A stretch of DNA of 33,058 nt from a virus (IMGVR_UViG_3300007345_000136:1-33058), one strand, 5' to 3'; shown: positions 1 through 9,417, counted from the stretch's first letter. Notes: generated by a model from the letters alone, not told the origin. Made by a program: numbers and translations.

Positions 1-2156
1 ACAAACGGACCATCTGCGCTGCCGTTGCCGGTGTAGGAACCAAAGGCGCTGTAGCCCGCGACTGCAGAGAAGCAGTAGGCGACGTTGCTTAAACCATTTG
101 AGTTGATGTGTGCAGAAGTGCCTAAGCTAAATGTTGTGCTAGAGAAAGCACTAAAGAATGCACTATTTTGTGTTTGAGCGCCCGTTGTTTCCAGATGCAA
201 ATAGTAGGATTCTCCGCTTAAGCCTTGATGCCAAACCAACCAGTTTTGATTAACCTCTCTACCTTTTGCAATAACTAGAGCAGGCTTAACCCCAAGTCCG
301 TGCCCAACAGTTGCTGCTGAACCCGTTCCCGTGTAAGTAACAATCGAGAACCCCGCACTGGGATTAGCCCTCACCTGCGATGAGATGCTGCCGTCGTTGT
401 TGGTGACGGTGCTGCTGCCGGCGTCCCAGCAGTATGCCACATAAGGTCCGTTGGTCTGATTGATTTCAAGAGACCATCCGCCATAATCGTTAGACGTGTT
501 TGCGCCTAATGTAAATCCTGTACTTGAAATATCAGTAATACCATCAGGCGGAGCACTGTTTGTGTCTGCCGTTGTTAAGTGTGAACTCAGGAGATAATAT
601 CCGGTCGTTTTTTTACCTCTAACTGTATCAGCAATAAACCATCTGTCTGCATCATTTCTTTGCTTACCCCAGAGTAGACTTGATTCAAATCCAACATTGA
701 TTGTCTGTCCGTTTTGATCCCCAAGGTAAAGCACCGCATCCATCGCCGTGCTGCCGTCAGCAATCGTCGGCTCGGGCAGGTTCGTTGTGCAGAGTGCCTT
801 GAAGCCGCTGGGGGCGGTGTAGGCGAAGGGGCGTTGGCCGAAGTTGCTGTTGATTACGGCGCCGGCGTCATATGGCCTAGCAATCGGTTTGTAGGTTCCG
901 CTTGTGAGCGAAAAAGCGGGATTGGCGCCAGTGGTTGGATCACTTGAGGCCATCCACGTACCGTTTTTGCCAAAGAAAAGTTTGTTATTGTCTAAATCAA
1001 AGGCAACCATCAGTATGTCTCCGGCAGTCAGTGTGGGGCCGTACGCCGGTTGACTGTTGTTGTTAATTTTGTTGCCATTTTCGCAGGTATATGCGTACGA
1101 AAGAGCGTCCTGTCCTGGGTATTGACTCGTTATATCTCCTTGGGCAACGCCTATCGTAGTGAATTTATCGGTGCCTACCGCTGTAAGCGTATTTTCAAAA
1201 TACCATTTACCGCTTGAAACAGCTATAGAGGCATTGCAGCGAGCGAATCCGCTAGATGTTCCGTTCAGTTGAAGATTACCGTTACTTAAACTTCCTGCAG
1301 AGTTTGAAAGCGGATTCCAAGTGCAGTAGTTACCCCTCACCTCACCACCAGCGCCTGTGTCGGTGCCGTAGTTGGTTGGGGAATCGACGAGGGAATCGTT
1401 GCCTGCACCAGCAGCCACGCTGATGTTGTTGACAGTCCAGGTATTGCCGTTGCCGGAGGTGTCCGTTCCCAGTGCAGCAGCGGTGCTGTTGTCGCTGAAG
1501 GGAAGGTGGAAACCGTTAGTGCCGTAGGTGCCGGTGTACTCAATCGGTTGCCAGATACCGTTGTCGTCAAACTCGCCGAAGCTGGTGGGGTCTAACGCGG
1601 CGCCATCAATCAAAAACACATCAGCCAAATACCCGTTAAAGTAATATCCTTCGCCGCTACTAAATCTTCCAATCTCGTGAAGTACTGTATTGTTTATAGG
1701 GTAATCAGTGTTTAATGTAATATTCGGAGACGTCGCAAAAGCGGTTACTCGTGCGCCATTAACGTAAATTTTGGCTCGATCTGACGCGGTGGATTGAGTG
1801 CTGTCAAAGACCAAGACAATGTGATACCACGCTGAAGGATCTCGCAGAATCTGTGATGTTACAAGAATCTCTGCTGTGCCGTAAAGATTTAAGTTGAGTT
1901 TATTATTGACAAGAGTGAATGCAAGTCTGCTTCCTGCTGATGCAGGTCCGCCAGAAAATAGGACTTGATAGTTACTTGTGATACTTGCTACCTTCACCCA
2001 CCCCGCCCAGGTCCACGTCTTGCGGTTGCCGGCTGATGCAGGCGTGCGGCTCAGGTACGCCGAATCGGCTGAATTAAACCTCAGACTGCGTTCAATTTCG
2101 TAAGCGCCGCCTTGGCCGCTAGCCCCAACTAGGGCGTTGTTGTAGAAGACGCTCAT
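1..2156 (-). CDS. Tail fibre / adhesin-like protein, LamG-SPRY-DUF7483 type (partial, C-terminus missing)
   Basis: An uninterrupted minus-strand frame runs from ATG at 2156 to the left edge (718 codons, no stop), so the C-terminus is outside the window. Residues about 25-190 look like a LamG/concanavalin jelly roll (TWTWAGWVK, WYHIVLVFD, NGYLADVFLID). A linker with the phage motif GGEVRGNY follows near 270. Residues about 295-445 resemble a SPRY domain (GKWYFEN, LDNNKLFFGKNG). From about 600 to the edge it resembles DUF7483 (GHGLGVKPALVIAK, NWLVWHQGL). Such proteins are usually distal fibres that bind host surface sugars; that role is inferred. The start overlaps the stop of the 185-aa gene as ATGA, suggesting translational coupling in the tail operon. 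Confidence 0.85.
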   Translation of the reverse strand, partial: MSVFYNNALVGASGQGGAYEIERSLRFNSADSAYLSRTPASAGNRKTWTWAGWVKVASITSNYQVLFSGGPASAGSRLAFTLVNNKLNLNLYGTAEILVTSQILRDPSAWYHIVLVFDSTQSTASDRAKIYVNGARVTAFATSPNITLNTDYPINNTVLHEIGRFSSGEGYYFNGYLADVFLIDGAALDPTSFGEFDDNGIWQPIEYTGTYGTNGFHLPFSDNSTAAALGTDTSGNGNTWTVNNISVAAGAGNDSLVDSPTNYGTDTGAGGEVRGNYCTWNPLSNSAGSLSNGNLQLNGTSSGFARCNASIAVSSGKWYFENTLTAVGTDKFTTIGVAQGDITSQYPGQDALSYAYTCENGNKINNNSQPAYGPTLTAGDILMVAFDLDNNKLFFGKNGTWMASSDPTTGANPAFSLTSGTYKPIARPYDAGAVINSNFGQRPFAYTAPSGFKALCTTNLPEPTIADGSTAMDAVLYLGDQNGQTINVGFESSLLWGKQRNDADRWFIADTVRGKKTTGYYLLSSHLTTADTNSAPPDGITDISSTGFTLGANTSNDYGGWSLEINQTNGPYVAYCWDAGSSTVTNNDGSISSQVRANPSAGFSIVTYTGTGSAATVGHGLGVKPALVIAKGREVNQNWLVWHQGLSGESYYLHLETTGAQTQNSAFFSAFSSTTFSLGTSAHINSNGLSNVAYCFSAVAGYSAFGSYTGNGSADGPF

Positions 2157-2710
2157 GAGTAGTTCGCGGTGAAGACGCAGTGGATGTTGCCGCTAGCGCG
2201 CACGATGTAATCAATACGATCCACCGCGTTTGCCGTTGTGCTCAAGGTTGGTGCTGTGCCACCTGCAAATTCGTAGTCCGTGCCGTATGCCAAGGTGCGC
2301 GACCCCGTGCCGTCTTGCACAATGAAGATACTGCCGCTTTGTCCGGCAGTCTGGTTGCTCGGATTAGCAAGTGTGCGGTTCCCACCTAATGTAACCGTAA
2401 AGTTACACTTTGTGGCCAAATTTGGCGTGATTGTTGCGGCATCCGTGAGCGTACCAATCTCAGCTACTGCACCATTTTTAGCCGTGACTACTCCGTTTTG
2501 GTCGATGCGGAGCCTTTCTGTTCCTTCTGTCGTCACGATGAACCGACCGTCACTGCCGGTATCGATGACTTCGGCGTTGGTGTTACCCTCGACGATTTTG
2601 TCGCCGGCAGGGGTTACAGCAGTCCATTTGGTGCCGTCCCAGGTATAAACAACACCGTTCGCGGTGAAGGTGTCGTTGACTGTGGGGCTTGCGGGAAAAT
2701 CGATGGCCAT
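2153..2710 (-). CDS. Short tail-fibre/baseplate-associated structural protein
   Basis: A 185-aa protein starting at ATG 2710. The N-terminus (FPASPTVNDTFT, then VYTWDGTKW at about 20-30) is the short aromatic motif often found at the N-terminal end of phage fibre and baseplate-attachment proteins. The middle contains a fibre-type segment (FIVTTEGTERLRIDQNG) like those before chaperone domains. The C-terminal half (about 90-185) is predicted beta-rich, with DGTGSRTLAYGTDYEF. It lies between the S74 fibre and the LamG fibre and overlaps the latter by 4 bases. The exact role (fibre hinge or adaptor) is inferred from position. Confidence 0.75.
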   Translation of the reverse strand: MAIDFPASPTVNDTFTANGVVYTWDGTKWTAVTPAGDKIVEGNTNAEVIDTGSDGRFIVTTEGTERLRIDQNGVVTAKNGAVAEIGTLTDAATITPNLATKCNFTVTLGGNRTLANPSNQTAGQSGSIFIVQDGTGSRTLAYGTDYEFAGGTAPTLSTTANAVDRIDYIVRASGNIHCVFTANYS

Positions 2711-2749
2711 GGTCTTAGGGCAATGGGGTTAGTGGACTAGTGAAGGGGA

Positions 2750-4129
2750 CTAGGGGCTCTCAAGAGCAGCAACTTTGGCCTCAAGGGTCTCGATGCGCTC
2801 ATTTGCTTGCTGAAGAGCCTTCAGCATTGGCGTTATCAACTGACGGTAATGCACGCCAGCAAGAGTTTCTTCTTCAGTTTCTTCGTCTATATCGTAAAAG
2901 CAGAGCTGCGGCGCTACAGGCTCTACTTGCTCAGCGATCAACCCATATTCGTTTTGATCGTAAAATTCGTCGGTATAATTGCCCTCCTCATCTTTTTTCC
3001 TGCGATTAAAAGAAACAGGGCTAAGAGAATAAAGCCAAGCAACGTCTTCAATGGGCTGAATGTTTGTTTTATGCGCCTGGACGGATGACAAATAACCAAC
3101 AAATCCTCCCGACTCCACATAGACATCTCTATAGGTGCCTGCGACAGCATTGCTGTATACTGAATACATGTAAATATACCCATTACTTGCAATCTTCATC
3201 CGCTCCGCACCATTAGTGCCAAATACGATGGGTGCGTTTGCAGAGTTCCAAATCTGACCCGCTCTTGGTCCGCCGGTTGCTGCACTGGTAGAACCAAGCC
3301 TGTTGATCACAAATGTGCCACTATCGCCTACTTCTGCCAAATTTAGACTAGAATAAGAGCTAGTAGTCGTATTCCTAATTTGAACTTCAGGGCTAAGCGC
3401 CGCTTGTACTTCTAATTCAGCACTTGGAGACGTGCTGCCAATACCTACCTTGCCGGTGTTGTAGTAGATGTCACTGCCAGTAGTAGTCCACGGGCTAGCT
3501 GCTCCACCTCCTCCACCTTGCGGTGCAGCGTCAACCCACTGGCTGCTATTGCCGTCGTTGTAATACACATAAGTACGGCCACCTCCGCTACTTGTTGAGC
3601 TGTCGTACCAGAGATCACCAGCAGTAGGAGATGCCGGAGCAGTATCCGAAACAGTGACCGAAGTACCTCCACCTCCTCCACCTTGTGGCGCGGCATCGAC
3701 CCACTGGCTGCTATTGCCATCGTCGTAATAGACGTAGAGACGACCGCCTCCACTACTTGTTGAGCTGTCGTACCAAAGATCACCTGCACTGGGGCTACCC
3801 GGCGCACTGTCACTAACAACGACAGACGCACCCGCTACTTCACTAAGCCATGCGCCACCGTCCCAAACTTTGAAAACAGGGTTGAGACCACTCGTATCTA
3901 TCCACTGCTCACCAACGCTGTTGCCCGATTGACCGCCTGTCGCCGGGCTTGAGTTGGGGGCTGTAGTTCCAATATGAACTGGGCCAACCTTTACAAGGTC
4001 ACCCAAACTATTTTTGAAAAACAGACCGGGGCTGGTGTATTCGGTATTGATGGCAAGCTGACCGTCAGACATTGACCCAGGTGTTGGGCGCTTGTTGGCG
4101 GTACTACTGCGTAGGTGCTGAAGGGCCAT
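2750..4129 (-). CDS. Tail fibre with C-terminal peptidase S74 intramolecular chaperone
   Basis: A 459-aa protein. The N-terminus (LRSSTANKRPTPGSMSDGQLAIN) is a common fibre attachment segment. Residues about 100-210 contain two 55-aa repeats, each with AGDLWYDSSTSSGGGR, YVYY and a Gly-rich tail. From about 350 to the end is an S74 domain (KTNIQPIEDVAWLYSL, EYGLIAEQVEP, LITPMLKALQ). This chaperone trimerises the fibre and then cleaves itself off. The Ser and Lys of the expected SxxxxK dyad are present (SVQAHK), so cleavage is plausible. The last about 25 residues are a coiled coil (QQANERIETLEAKVAALE). It is a receptor-binding or side fibre by family and context. Confidence 0.9.
   Translation of the reverse strand: MALQHLRSSTANKRPTPGSMSDGQLAINTEYTSPGLFFKNSLGDLVKVGPVHIGTTAPNSSPATGGQSGNSVGEQWIDTSGLNPVFKVWDGGAWLSEVAGASVVVSDSAPGSPSAGDLWYDSSTSSGGGRLYVYYDDGNSSQWVDAAPQGGGGGGTSVTVSDTAPASPTAGDLWYDSSTSSGGGRTYVYYNDGNSSQWVDAAPQGGGGGAASPWTTTGSDIYYNTGKVGIGSTSPSAELEVQAALSPEVQIRNTTTSSYSSLNLAEVGDSGTFVINRLGSTSAATGGPRAGQIWNSANAPIVFGTNGAERMKIASNGYIYMYSVYSNAVAGTYRDVYVESGGFVGYLSSVQAHKTNIQPIEDVAWLYSLSPVSFNRRKKDEEGNYTDEFYDQNEYGLIAEQVEPVAPQLCFYDIDEETEEETLAGVHYRQLITPMLKALQQANERIETLEAKVAALESP
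3501..3830 (-). repeat. Two tandem 165-bp coding repeats in the S74 fibre gene
   Basis: Two adjacent 165-bp units (3501-3665 and 3666-3830) are closely similar; for example ggctgctatt starts at 3541 and again at 3706, exactly 165 bases later. Each encodes a 55-residue module ending in a Gly-rich stretch. The length is a multiple of three, so copy number could change without breaking the frame. Confidence 0.85.
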
Positions 4130-4166
4130 TCCTTAACGCCCGAGGGCCGGAATTCACCTCTACAGC

Positions 4167-5099
4167 CTAGTAAGTCCCGTCGCTGATGTTGACCGTGCCA
4201 TCAAACGTCGCCGTACCAGTTACGTCTAACGTGCCCGGTACATCAATATTGTTTGTCCACTCCACGCCAGTGCCGGCTGCATCGGTCTGCAGCAGTTGAC
4301 GGGCTGCACCATCGGCAAGCTTGCTTACCGCGATCTCCGCAGTGGCACTGATGTCCGCGTTGACAATCGTGTTGTCGGCGATCATCGCGCTGGTCACCAC
4401 ACCAACGCTGCTGGTCGTTACGACGCTGGCGTCTAGATACGCAGCTGCAATGACGCTGCCTTGCCACACACCAGTGCCGATTGTGCCAACACTGGTCAGG
4501 CTGGAATTGACAACACTGCTGCCGAGAGTGGTGGCGCTTAAAACCGATACACCATTGATGTAAAAAACTTTGCCGTTGGCGATATTGATGTGCTCGCTGA
4601 AGGTCCAGGCGTCTGTGGCATCAACCCAGTTAATCGTCTTGTTGGTTGTGCCAAGCAGTGTGATGCCGCCACCGTCAGCGGTTAAGTCGCTTGGTGTTGT
4701 TACTTTGCCAAGCTCAATGTTTTTGTCTTCGACCGTAAGTGTTTGTGTATTGATGGTTGTAGTCGTGCCATTGACTGTTAGGTCGCCTTGAATTACAACG
4801 TTATTGTCAAATGTTGCTGCTCCAGTTACGTCTAGCGTTCCTGGAATATCGACGTTTGATGTCCATTCGGTTGCCGTACCAGCTGCATTGGTCTGCAGGA
4901 GTTGGCGTGCTGTGCCGTATGCCAGCTTGACGACAGGTATTGAGCCAGTGGAAAGCAGATCGATGCTGCCGTCTACCAGCTCGGTGGGCGTGATCTTTTT
5001 GGTCGCTGTGCCCGAGGTATCGACAATCGCCAGCAGGTCGTTGGCGGCCAAGTCTGCCTGCACCAATGGCGGCAGCTGACTGATTTTCAGGTCGGCCAT
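4167..5099 (-). CDS. Repeat-containing tail fibre / structural protein
   Basis: A 310-aa protein from ATG 5099. The N-terminus (MADLKISQLPPL, then NDLLAIVDTSGTATKKIT) is a segment seen in many cyanophage structural proteins. Two copies of a module, QLLQT-AAGT-EW followed by PGTLDVTG and ATFD, occur at about 65-105 and about 265-300. They are separated by a beta-rich region with GDLTVNGTTTTINTQTLTVEDKNIELG, typical of fibre shafts. No enzymatic motif is seen. It lies in the fibre part of the tail operon, between tail-tube-like genes and the S74 fibre. The fibre function is inferred from repeats and context. Confidence 0.8.
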   Translation of the reverse strand: MADLKISQLPPLVQADLAANDLLAIVDTSGTATKKITPTELVDGSIDLLSTGSIPVVKLAYGTARQLLQTNAAGTATEWTSNVDIPGTLDVTGAATFDNNVVIQGDLTVNGTTTTINTQTLTVEDKNIELGKVTTPSDLTADGGGITLLGTTNKTINWVDATDAWTFSEHINIANGKVFYINGVSVLSATTLGSSVVNSSLTSVGTIGTGVWQGSVIAAAYLDASVVTTSSVGVVTSAMIADNTIVNADISATAEIAVSKLADGAARQLLQTDAAGTGVEWTNNIDVPGTLDVTGTATFDGTVNISDGTY

Positions 5100-5123
5100 A
5101 GTACAGCGGGCATTACGTCTAGT

Positions 5124-5999
5124 TTATGCGTCCTCAATGAGGAGGCTGCCAACACCCGACTGCAACAGGATTTCATCGCTGTCCTCCTGAAGCAGTAGGT
5201 TGCCGCTCGGGTTGCCGTAGCGCAGAGCGATCTGCCCCGTCGTCACGAACTGAATTTGCGATTGGATTGGCTCTGACGCAGAAAAAGCCACCGCCACATT
5301 GGTGATGACGCCATTGACAAGGTAAAAAAGACCTTCCGTATCTTCTGGACCAGATTCGCGCTCAGAACGAGCTTCCGGCGTCTTGATGATCAGCGCAGCC
5401 CGAAAATTACTGCCGAGCTGTTGGCGCATCACTAACTGATGCAACATCTGCGCAGCTTCGGTTTCGCCGTTGGCGTCATATAACGCCGCAAAATCCCAGA
5501 AACAACTTATTGATCCGCTGCCGCTAATTAACACCGAAACGCTCTTGCTGAATTGATCGCCGAGACTCGTAACATCAACTGCCTCGCGGGTAGTGTTCAG
5601 TTCATAAGAAATAATCTGGCCCAGGTCGCGGATGCTGTCGCCGAGACTTTCAATTGTGATGTTATAGGTACTGCCTGGAGCAACAAGTTCCAGTGCTTCG
5701 GCAACTTTTCCGTTGAGGGATGCTGCCCAAGTTGTATAGAGTTTTAAGCCGCCTAACAGGTCGACATTGACATAAAAGGTGCCGTTATTTCCGCTATAGC
5801 CGTTAATAAAATCCAAGTCACCGGCTGTGGTGCGGTCGATGTAGACACGATCGCCGGTTAAAAACGTGCTGTTGGGAAAATCTAGATTGATGCGGCGCTG
5901 ACCGGTGTTGATTGCACCAGCATCGACTTCGGTTGTAAATGCCGTGGACGCCAGGCGCTGCAGCATGATCCCGCCGGATGTCCCAAGGTAGATGCTCAT
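5124..5999 (-). CDS. Tail-tube-like protein (paralogue of the major tail protein)
   Basis: A 291-aa protein. Residues about 115-215 align by eye with the major tail protein at 11847-12605. Both have a strand ending in E, then REAVDVTSLG (here) or RSEIDVTTIG (there), then a Gly-Ser-Gly turn, then LVMRQQLGSNF (here) or VLQRQQVGCAF (there). The N-terminal about 100 residues also share a TGDRVYI / VGDPVKF type domain with it. The C-terminus ends in LLLQEDSDEILLQSG, a short repeat-like tail seen in phage structural proteins. It is probably a tail-tip or distal tube-ring protein, because it sits after the hub gene rather than in the tube position. Its start overlaps the previous stop by one base (TGATG). 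Confidence 0.75.
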   Translation of the reverse strand: MSIYLGTSGGIMLQRLASTAFTTEVDAGAINTGQRRINLDFPNSTFLTGDRVYIDRTTAGDLDFINGYSGNNGTFYVNVDLLGGLKLYTTWAASLNGKVAEALELVAPGSTYNITIESLGDSIRDLGQIISYELNTTREAVDVTSLGDQFSKSVSVLISGSGSISCFWDFAALYDANGETEAAQMLHQLVMRQQLGSNFRAALIIKTPEARSERESGPEDTEGLFYLVNGVITNVAVAFSASEPIQSQIQFVTTGQIALRYGNPSGNLLLQEDSDEILLQSGVGSLLIEDA

Positions 6000-6427
6000 C
6001 AGGTCTCTCCCAAGGAGGTATTCGACGGGAAGCCGGTTACCGTAAAACTGATACTAGCTGTGACGATCTGGCCGGCTTGTGCCTGAATCGATGTTTCGTT
6101 GATCAGTACCGCAGCTTCAAAATAACGGGTCGGGCTGAGTTGGAACTTCATTGTGTAAGTCTGACTAGGACTGATTGCCGTGGTGCGAAAGGTGCTAGCC
6201 AGCAGCGGTTGCATGGCAAGGTTGCCGGAGTCGTTCGTGTAGTAGATCGCGGTGCAGTTGCCTCGATAGCTTGTGCGTCCGTTAATAAATTTGCGTGCTG
6301 CGTCGCCAGTGGCGGTGGTCTCCAGTGCCTCTAAGGATGCCGAAATAGACCAGTTGGTGATCTTGGCGATGCGGGTGCCACCAATCAGCAACGCTCCATC
6401 AATACCGGTGTAGTAGCGCGCTGCCAT
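5999..6427 (-). CDS. Small tail-tube-fold protein
   Basis: A 142-aa protein from ATG 6427. The pattern IAKITNWSISASLEALETTATGD, followed by RTSYRGNCTAIYY, is the N-terminal strand-loop-strand signature of small tail-tube proteins. The C-terminal half (YFEAAVLINE, IVTASISFTVTG) supplies the closing strands. It is coupled to the following 291-aa gene by a TGATG overlap. With the major tail protein and the 291-aa gene this makes three tube-like proteins in the operon. It is likely a distal or tip ring; function is inferred. Confidence 0.7.
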   Translation of the reverse strand: MAARYYTGIDGALLIGGTRIAKITNWSISASLEALETTATGDAARKFINGRTSYRGNCTAIYYTNDSGNLAMQPLLASTFRTTAISPSQTYTMKFQLSPTRYFEAAVLINETSIQAQAGQIVTASISFTVTGFPSNTSLGET

Positions 6428-6428
6428 G

Positions 6429-6809
6429 TCAGTTCAGTACCGCTGTTAGCTGTACGCTAACTGTGACCACACCAGGCGCCGGATACGAAACGCTGGGCGG
6501 GCCTACATAACGCCAGCTTGTTCCAGAAGGCTGGATGTTGTTGTAGACCGCCAAGCCGTCGTAGACGCTGCTAGGTAAAAAAAAGACCTCAAATACGCCT
6601 TTGGCTGTTGCAAAATGATCTGTAATTAGCTTGGCGTCACTTTCAAGTAGATTTGCAAAATCTAACTGCAACGCTGTATTTAGCGGAGTATTTCCATGTA
6701 AAACCCGATATTCCGTGCCGTTCAGGGAGCGAAATGTCGAGGAGGGTTCCACCCCCGGTGTCCACACACGATTGGTGGGCTTCAGTGTTGGAAATGCTGC
6801 GACTGCCAT
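6429..6809 (-). CDS. Minor tail protein (distal tail)
   Basis: A 126-aa protein. It begins with AAFPTLKPTNRVWTPG and has a central LLESDAKLITDHF and a beta-rich end (YPAPGVVTVSVQLTAVL). This layout, short with a helix between beta segments, resembles small minor tail proteins encoded next to hub genes in siphoviruses. It starts 15 bases after the hub gene stop. The position between hub and tube-like genes supports a tail-tip role. No named family is recognised with confidence. Confidence 0.65.
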   Translation of the reverse strand: MAVAAFPTLKPTNRVWTPGVEPSSTFRSLNGTEYRVLHGNTPLNTALQLDFANLLESDAKLITDHFATAKGVFEVFFLPSSVYDGLAVYNNIQPSGTSWRYVGPPSVSYPAPGVVTVSVQLTAVLN

Positions 6810-6823
6810 GACCGAAAACCCTC

Positions 6824-8971
6824 CTAAGGTCCAGTGTATCCAGAACCAAGCATGTCAGCAATGACAAGGCTTTCGTCTGAAGCGTTGGTCGGGAAATGAA
6901 TCGCTCGTATTTGTACTGCTCCGGTGGAGCCTTCGTTTACCTCTTGGATTTGGTAAAACGCTGTATCCGTGTTGACGCCGGCTGTTACATCGGCATAGTT
7001 CCAGCGCACACGCACAATGTCCATGGGAGCCACTTGACCGATGCCCACGTTTGAACTGAACTCGATGGTATGGGTTACGTGCTTTCGATTGGCCAAGATG
7101 TACTTACCCACAAAACCTGCCTGGTTAATGTTGGAGCAAAACTGGCTTAGGTCGTATTCCAGATACGGGCCGTTGGCGGCAGTACCTGTGTAACGCACCT
7201 CCGCAATTTTTTCGGTGCTATACGTTGCAGTGGATTGATCGCGATAGGTCAACAGCGTGCAAATGTCTTTTCGATCATTAAGGGGGATGTAATCGCGCCT
7301 ATAGCTGCCGGCTTCAATGTTGGTGCGATCAAACGTCAGCGACGGAGTAATTGGCCCACTATTAAGCGTGCCATCAATATTGGTGGGCAGCACTGGTCGC
7401 AGGGCATACTTGCCGTCAATCTGCAGCGAATACACAAGGAAAAATGGGCAAACATTTTCCAAGTATTCTTTGATGTTCATTTCTGCGGCAATCACCCCGT
7501 CGAAGCGCAGGTTGTTGGCGGCAATAAATGTCGCGGCTGTTGCGAATGAAGCCGTATCCATCAAACCTGTTGGGACATTGCCGCTTACTGTCAGCATGTA
7601 GTAAACAAGATCAGCAAAGTTGTTGCTGCTGGCAGTTGTTGCAGTAAGAACGTTGTAAACCTCAATGCCGTTACGGACAAAACAGCGCACTTGGTCGTCA
7701 AACATTCCTTTCTTGCCAATATTTGATGTGCTTGTCGTGCAAGTCACAATAAATTCACCGTTGGCAGTGCCAGGGAAAGGGTTGCCCGGTACAGGTATCG
7801 CCCGAAACTCCACGGTAAAAACACCATCGGTTTCAAAGCCAACGCCTTCGTTTGTCGAGCTTGTATAGGTGTTGGCGTTATCGCGTACCAGTACGCCATC
7901 GACGTAGAGTTCGTAGCCGTGGAACAGCGTGAAAGCACCGTCAAATACTTGGGCGTAAATGCTGAAGCTGGTTACATTTGCGCAGGTATAGGAGATGTAG
8001 CCGCTGGTTACCGAGGGGGTTACTGTTTGCTCAGTTGTACTTGTGTAGGCGTTGCCCTGCAGAAGATGGGCGGGGTATGTGCCTTGAAGTGCAAGACAAC
8101 TAAGACCTTGGAATGAACCGCCGCTTCCTGGGTTTTCCGGGAAGCCGTACGAGATCATCGTGTCGGTTGTTGATGCTTTTTGTTGGTAAACATTTAATAC
8201 CGCACGCGCTTCTAGGTTGTAACTGCCCGAGTAAAGCGTCGTGATTCTGATGACTACATTTGTCCACGGGTATGCGGACATATTTGGGGAATAATACGTT
8301 AACGTCTTATCGCGTGGGGTAGAAGATTGGGTTGCGCCATCGTCGTACACTACCGTGCCGTTGATCAAAATCTGATAGGTAAATAGTGCTTGGGAATTTC
8401 CAGATCCCGTATCTACAACCATCAGCTGTGCGATGTCCAATCGCGTGATGTTTCCAGAAACAGAGATATCTACGCTGGTGGTAAATGCTTGCCGTAAAGG
8501 GCGAACGTCATACTCTGAGTCGATGGCGGAATTGATGTAGTTGAAACCAGCCGTGGGCATTGAGCCGTAGGCAAAAGTTGAAATCGTGTTTGATAGGCTG
8601 GAAAAACCAAGTTCGCCTTTGTAAACGTCGCTGGCAGAAATTGCACCAATCTGTCCTTCGCTGACTACAAGACCAAGATTGACGACGTATTCGTAAACTT
8701 CTCTGTTGGCTTCTTTGCTAAGTCGAATAATGTTTTTGGTGTCTAGTTGGACTGCATACCTGGCCGCAGACGGATACACCCACACTCCGCCGATGCCCGA
8801 TGCAATCTTCCCAAAAACAATTGGGATGGGTTCGCCAAGTACAACGACACGCTGCTTGTCAGTTAAGCTCGCCTCTGTGCTACGGACGGCGCCCCAAGCG
8901 TCTTTGAACTGGGTGATCGTGAGCGGCGACCCAGGGGCAGTTGCATTCGCTGCTGAGGGGGTAGCGCTCAT
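6824..8971 (-). CDS. Central tail hub / tail-tip protein (gpJ-like position)
   Basis: A 715-aa protein, the largest complete gene in the window. The N-terminal 60-170 residues (RVVVLGEPIPIVFGKIASGIGGVWVYP, EYVVNLGLVVSEGQIG) match the opening domain of tail-tip hub proteins, in which this entry strand is conserved. Residues about 170-430 contain Ser/Thr-rich jelly-roll-like segments (FTYQILINGTVVYDDG). Residues about 440-620 include a second hub-like portion (YYMLTVSGNVPTGLMD, CPFFLVYSLQIDGKYALRPV). The C-terminus has the VRWNY / YQIQEVNEG strand pattern typical of hub proteins. It would form the trimeric plug of the tail tip and contact the tape measure. It overlaps the upstream gene by ATGA. 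Confidence 0.8.
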   Translation of the reverse strand: MSATPSAANATAPGSPLTITQFKDAWGAVRSTEASLTDKQRVVVLGEPIPIVFGKIASGIGGVWVYPSAARYAVQLDTKNIIRLSKEANREVYEYVVNLGLVVSEGQIGAISASDVYKGELGFSSLSNTISTFAYGSMPTAGFNYINSAIDSEYDVRPLRQAFTTSVDISVSGNITRLDIAQLMVVDTGSGNSQALFTYQILINGTVVYDDGATQSSTPRDKTLTYYSPNMSAYPWTNVVIRITTLYSGSYNLEARAVLNVYQQKASTTDTMISYGFPENPGSGGSFQGLSCLALQGTYPAHLLQGNAYTSTTEQTVTPSVTSGYISYTCANVTSFSIYAQVFDGAFTLFHGYELYVDGVLVRDNANTYTSSTNEGVGFETDGVFTVEFRAIPVPGNPFPGTANGEFIVTCTTSTSNIGKKGMFDDQVRCFVRNGIEVYNVLTATTASSNNFADLVYYMLTVSGNVPTGLMDTASFATAATFIAANNLRFDGVIAAEMNIKEYLENVCPFFLVYSLQIDGKYALRPVLPTNIDGTLNSGPITPSLTFDRTNIEAGSYRRDYIPLNDRKDICTLLTYRDQSTATYSTEKIAEVRYTGTAANGPYLEYDLSQFCSNINQAGFVGKYILANRKHVTHTIEFSSNVGIGQVAPMDIVRVRWNYADVTAGVNTDTAFYQIQEVNEGSTGAVQIRAIHFPTNASDESLVIADMLGSGYTGP

Positions 8972-9417
8972 AGCTTGGGAGGCGTCCCAACAAGTGTAGT
9001 TGTGTAGCGGCGATGGGGCACCTGGGCTTCTGTTGAAATCAAGCTGGAAGCAATAACCATGCTCAGATTGATTTGATCCAGCTGCCCATCGTTCACTTCG
9101 CCTGTAAAGGAAGCGATCAGCGTCTTTGTCGCCGGTAAGCCGCCACCGGCAGGTGGGGTGAATTGATACAGCGATGCCGTGGCTAGATAGCGGTTTGAAA
9201 TACCGTCTTCAAGCAGCGTTAGTGTCGTGGCGTTAAGGGGTAGCCGCACCAGCAGTTCGGGTTGTTGCCCGGAGCGCCCAGACAACATCGGATCGAGTTG
9301 GAACCCGTAAAAGGTGTGAGCGTCTACGGTTTGACCGGGCCAGAAACTTTGCCACTTATAGATGGTGGTGCCTGTTGACGTGTAAACGTGCAGGAACTCA
9401 GCAATGGCAACGGTCAT
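8968..9417 (-). CDS. Distal tail / minor tail protein (DUF1833-like)
   Basis: A 149-aa protein. It contains YKWQSFWPGQTVDAHTFYGFQLDPML near the N-terminus, then LPLNATTLTLLEDGI and SLYQF, and ends with a strand (IASFTGEVNDGQLDQINLSMVIAS). The pattern resembles DUF1833-type minor tail proteins that connect tape measure and hub. It sits between those two genes with 4-base overlaps on both sides, so its product should be made in step with them. Family assignment is tentative. Confidence 0.65.
   Translation of the reverse strand: MTVAIAEFLHVYTSTGTTIYKWQSFWPGQTVDAHTFYGFQLDPMLSGRSGQQPELLVRLPLNATTLTLLEDGISNRYLATASLYQFTPPAGGGLPATKTLIASFTGEVNDGQLDQINLSMVIASSLISTEAQVPHRRYTTTLVGTPPKL

Noticed and set aside
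2280-2648. Plus-strand frame opposite the short fibre gene
   Set aside because: Shadow of the real minus-strand gene.
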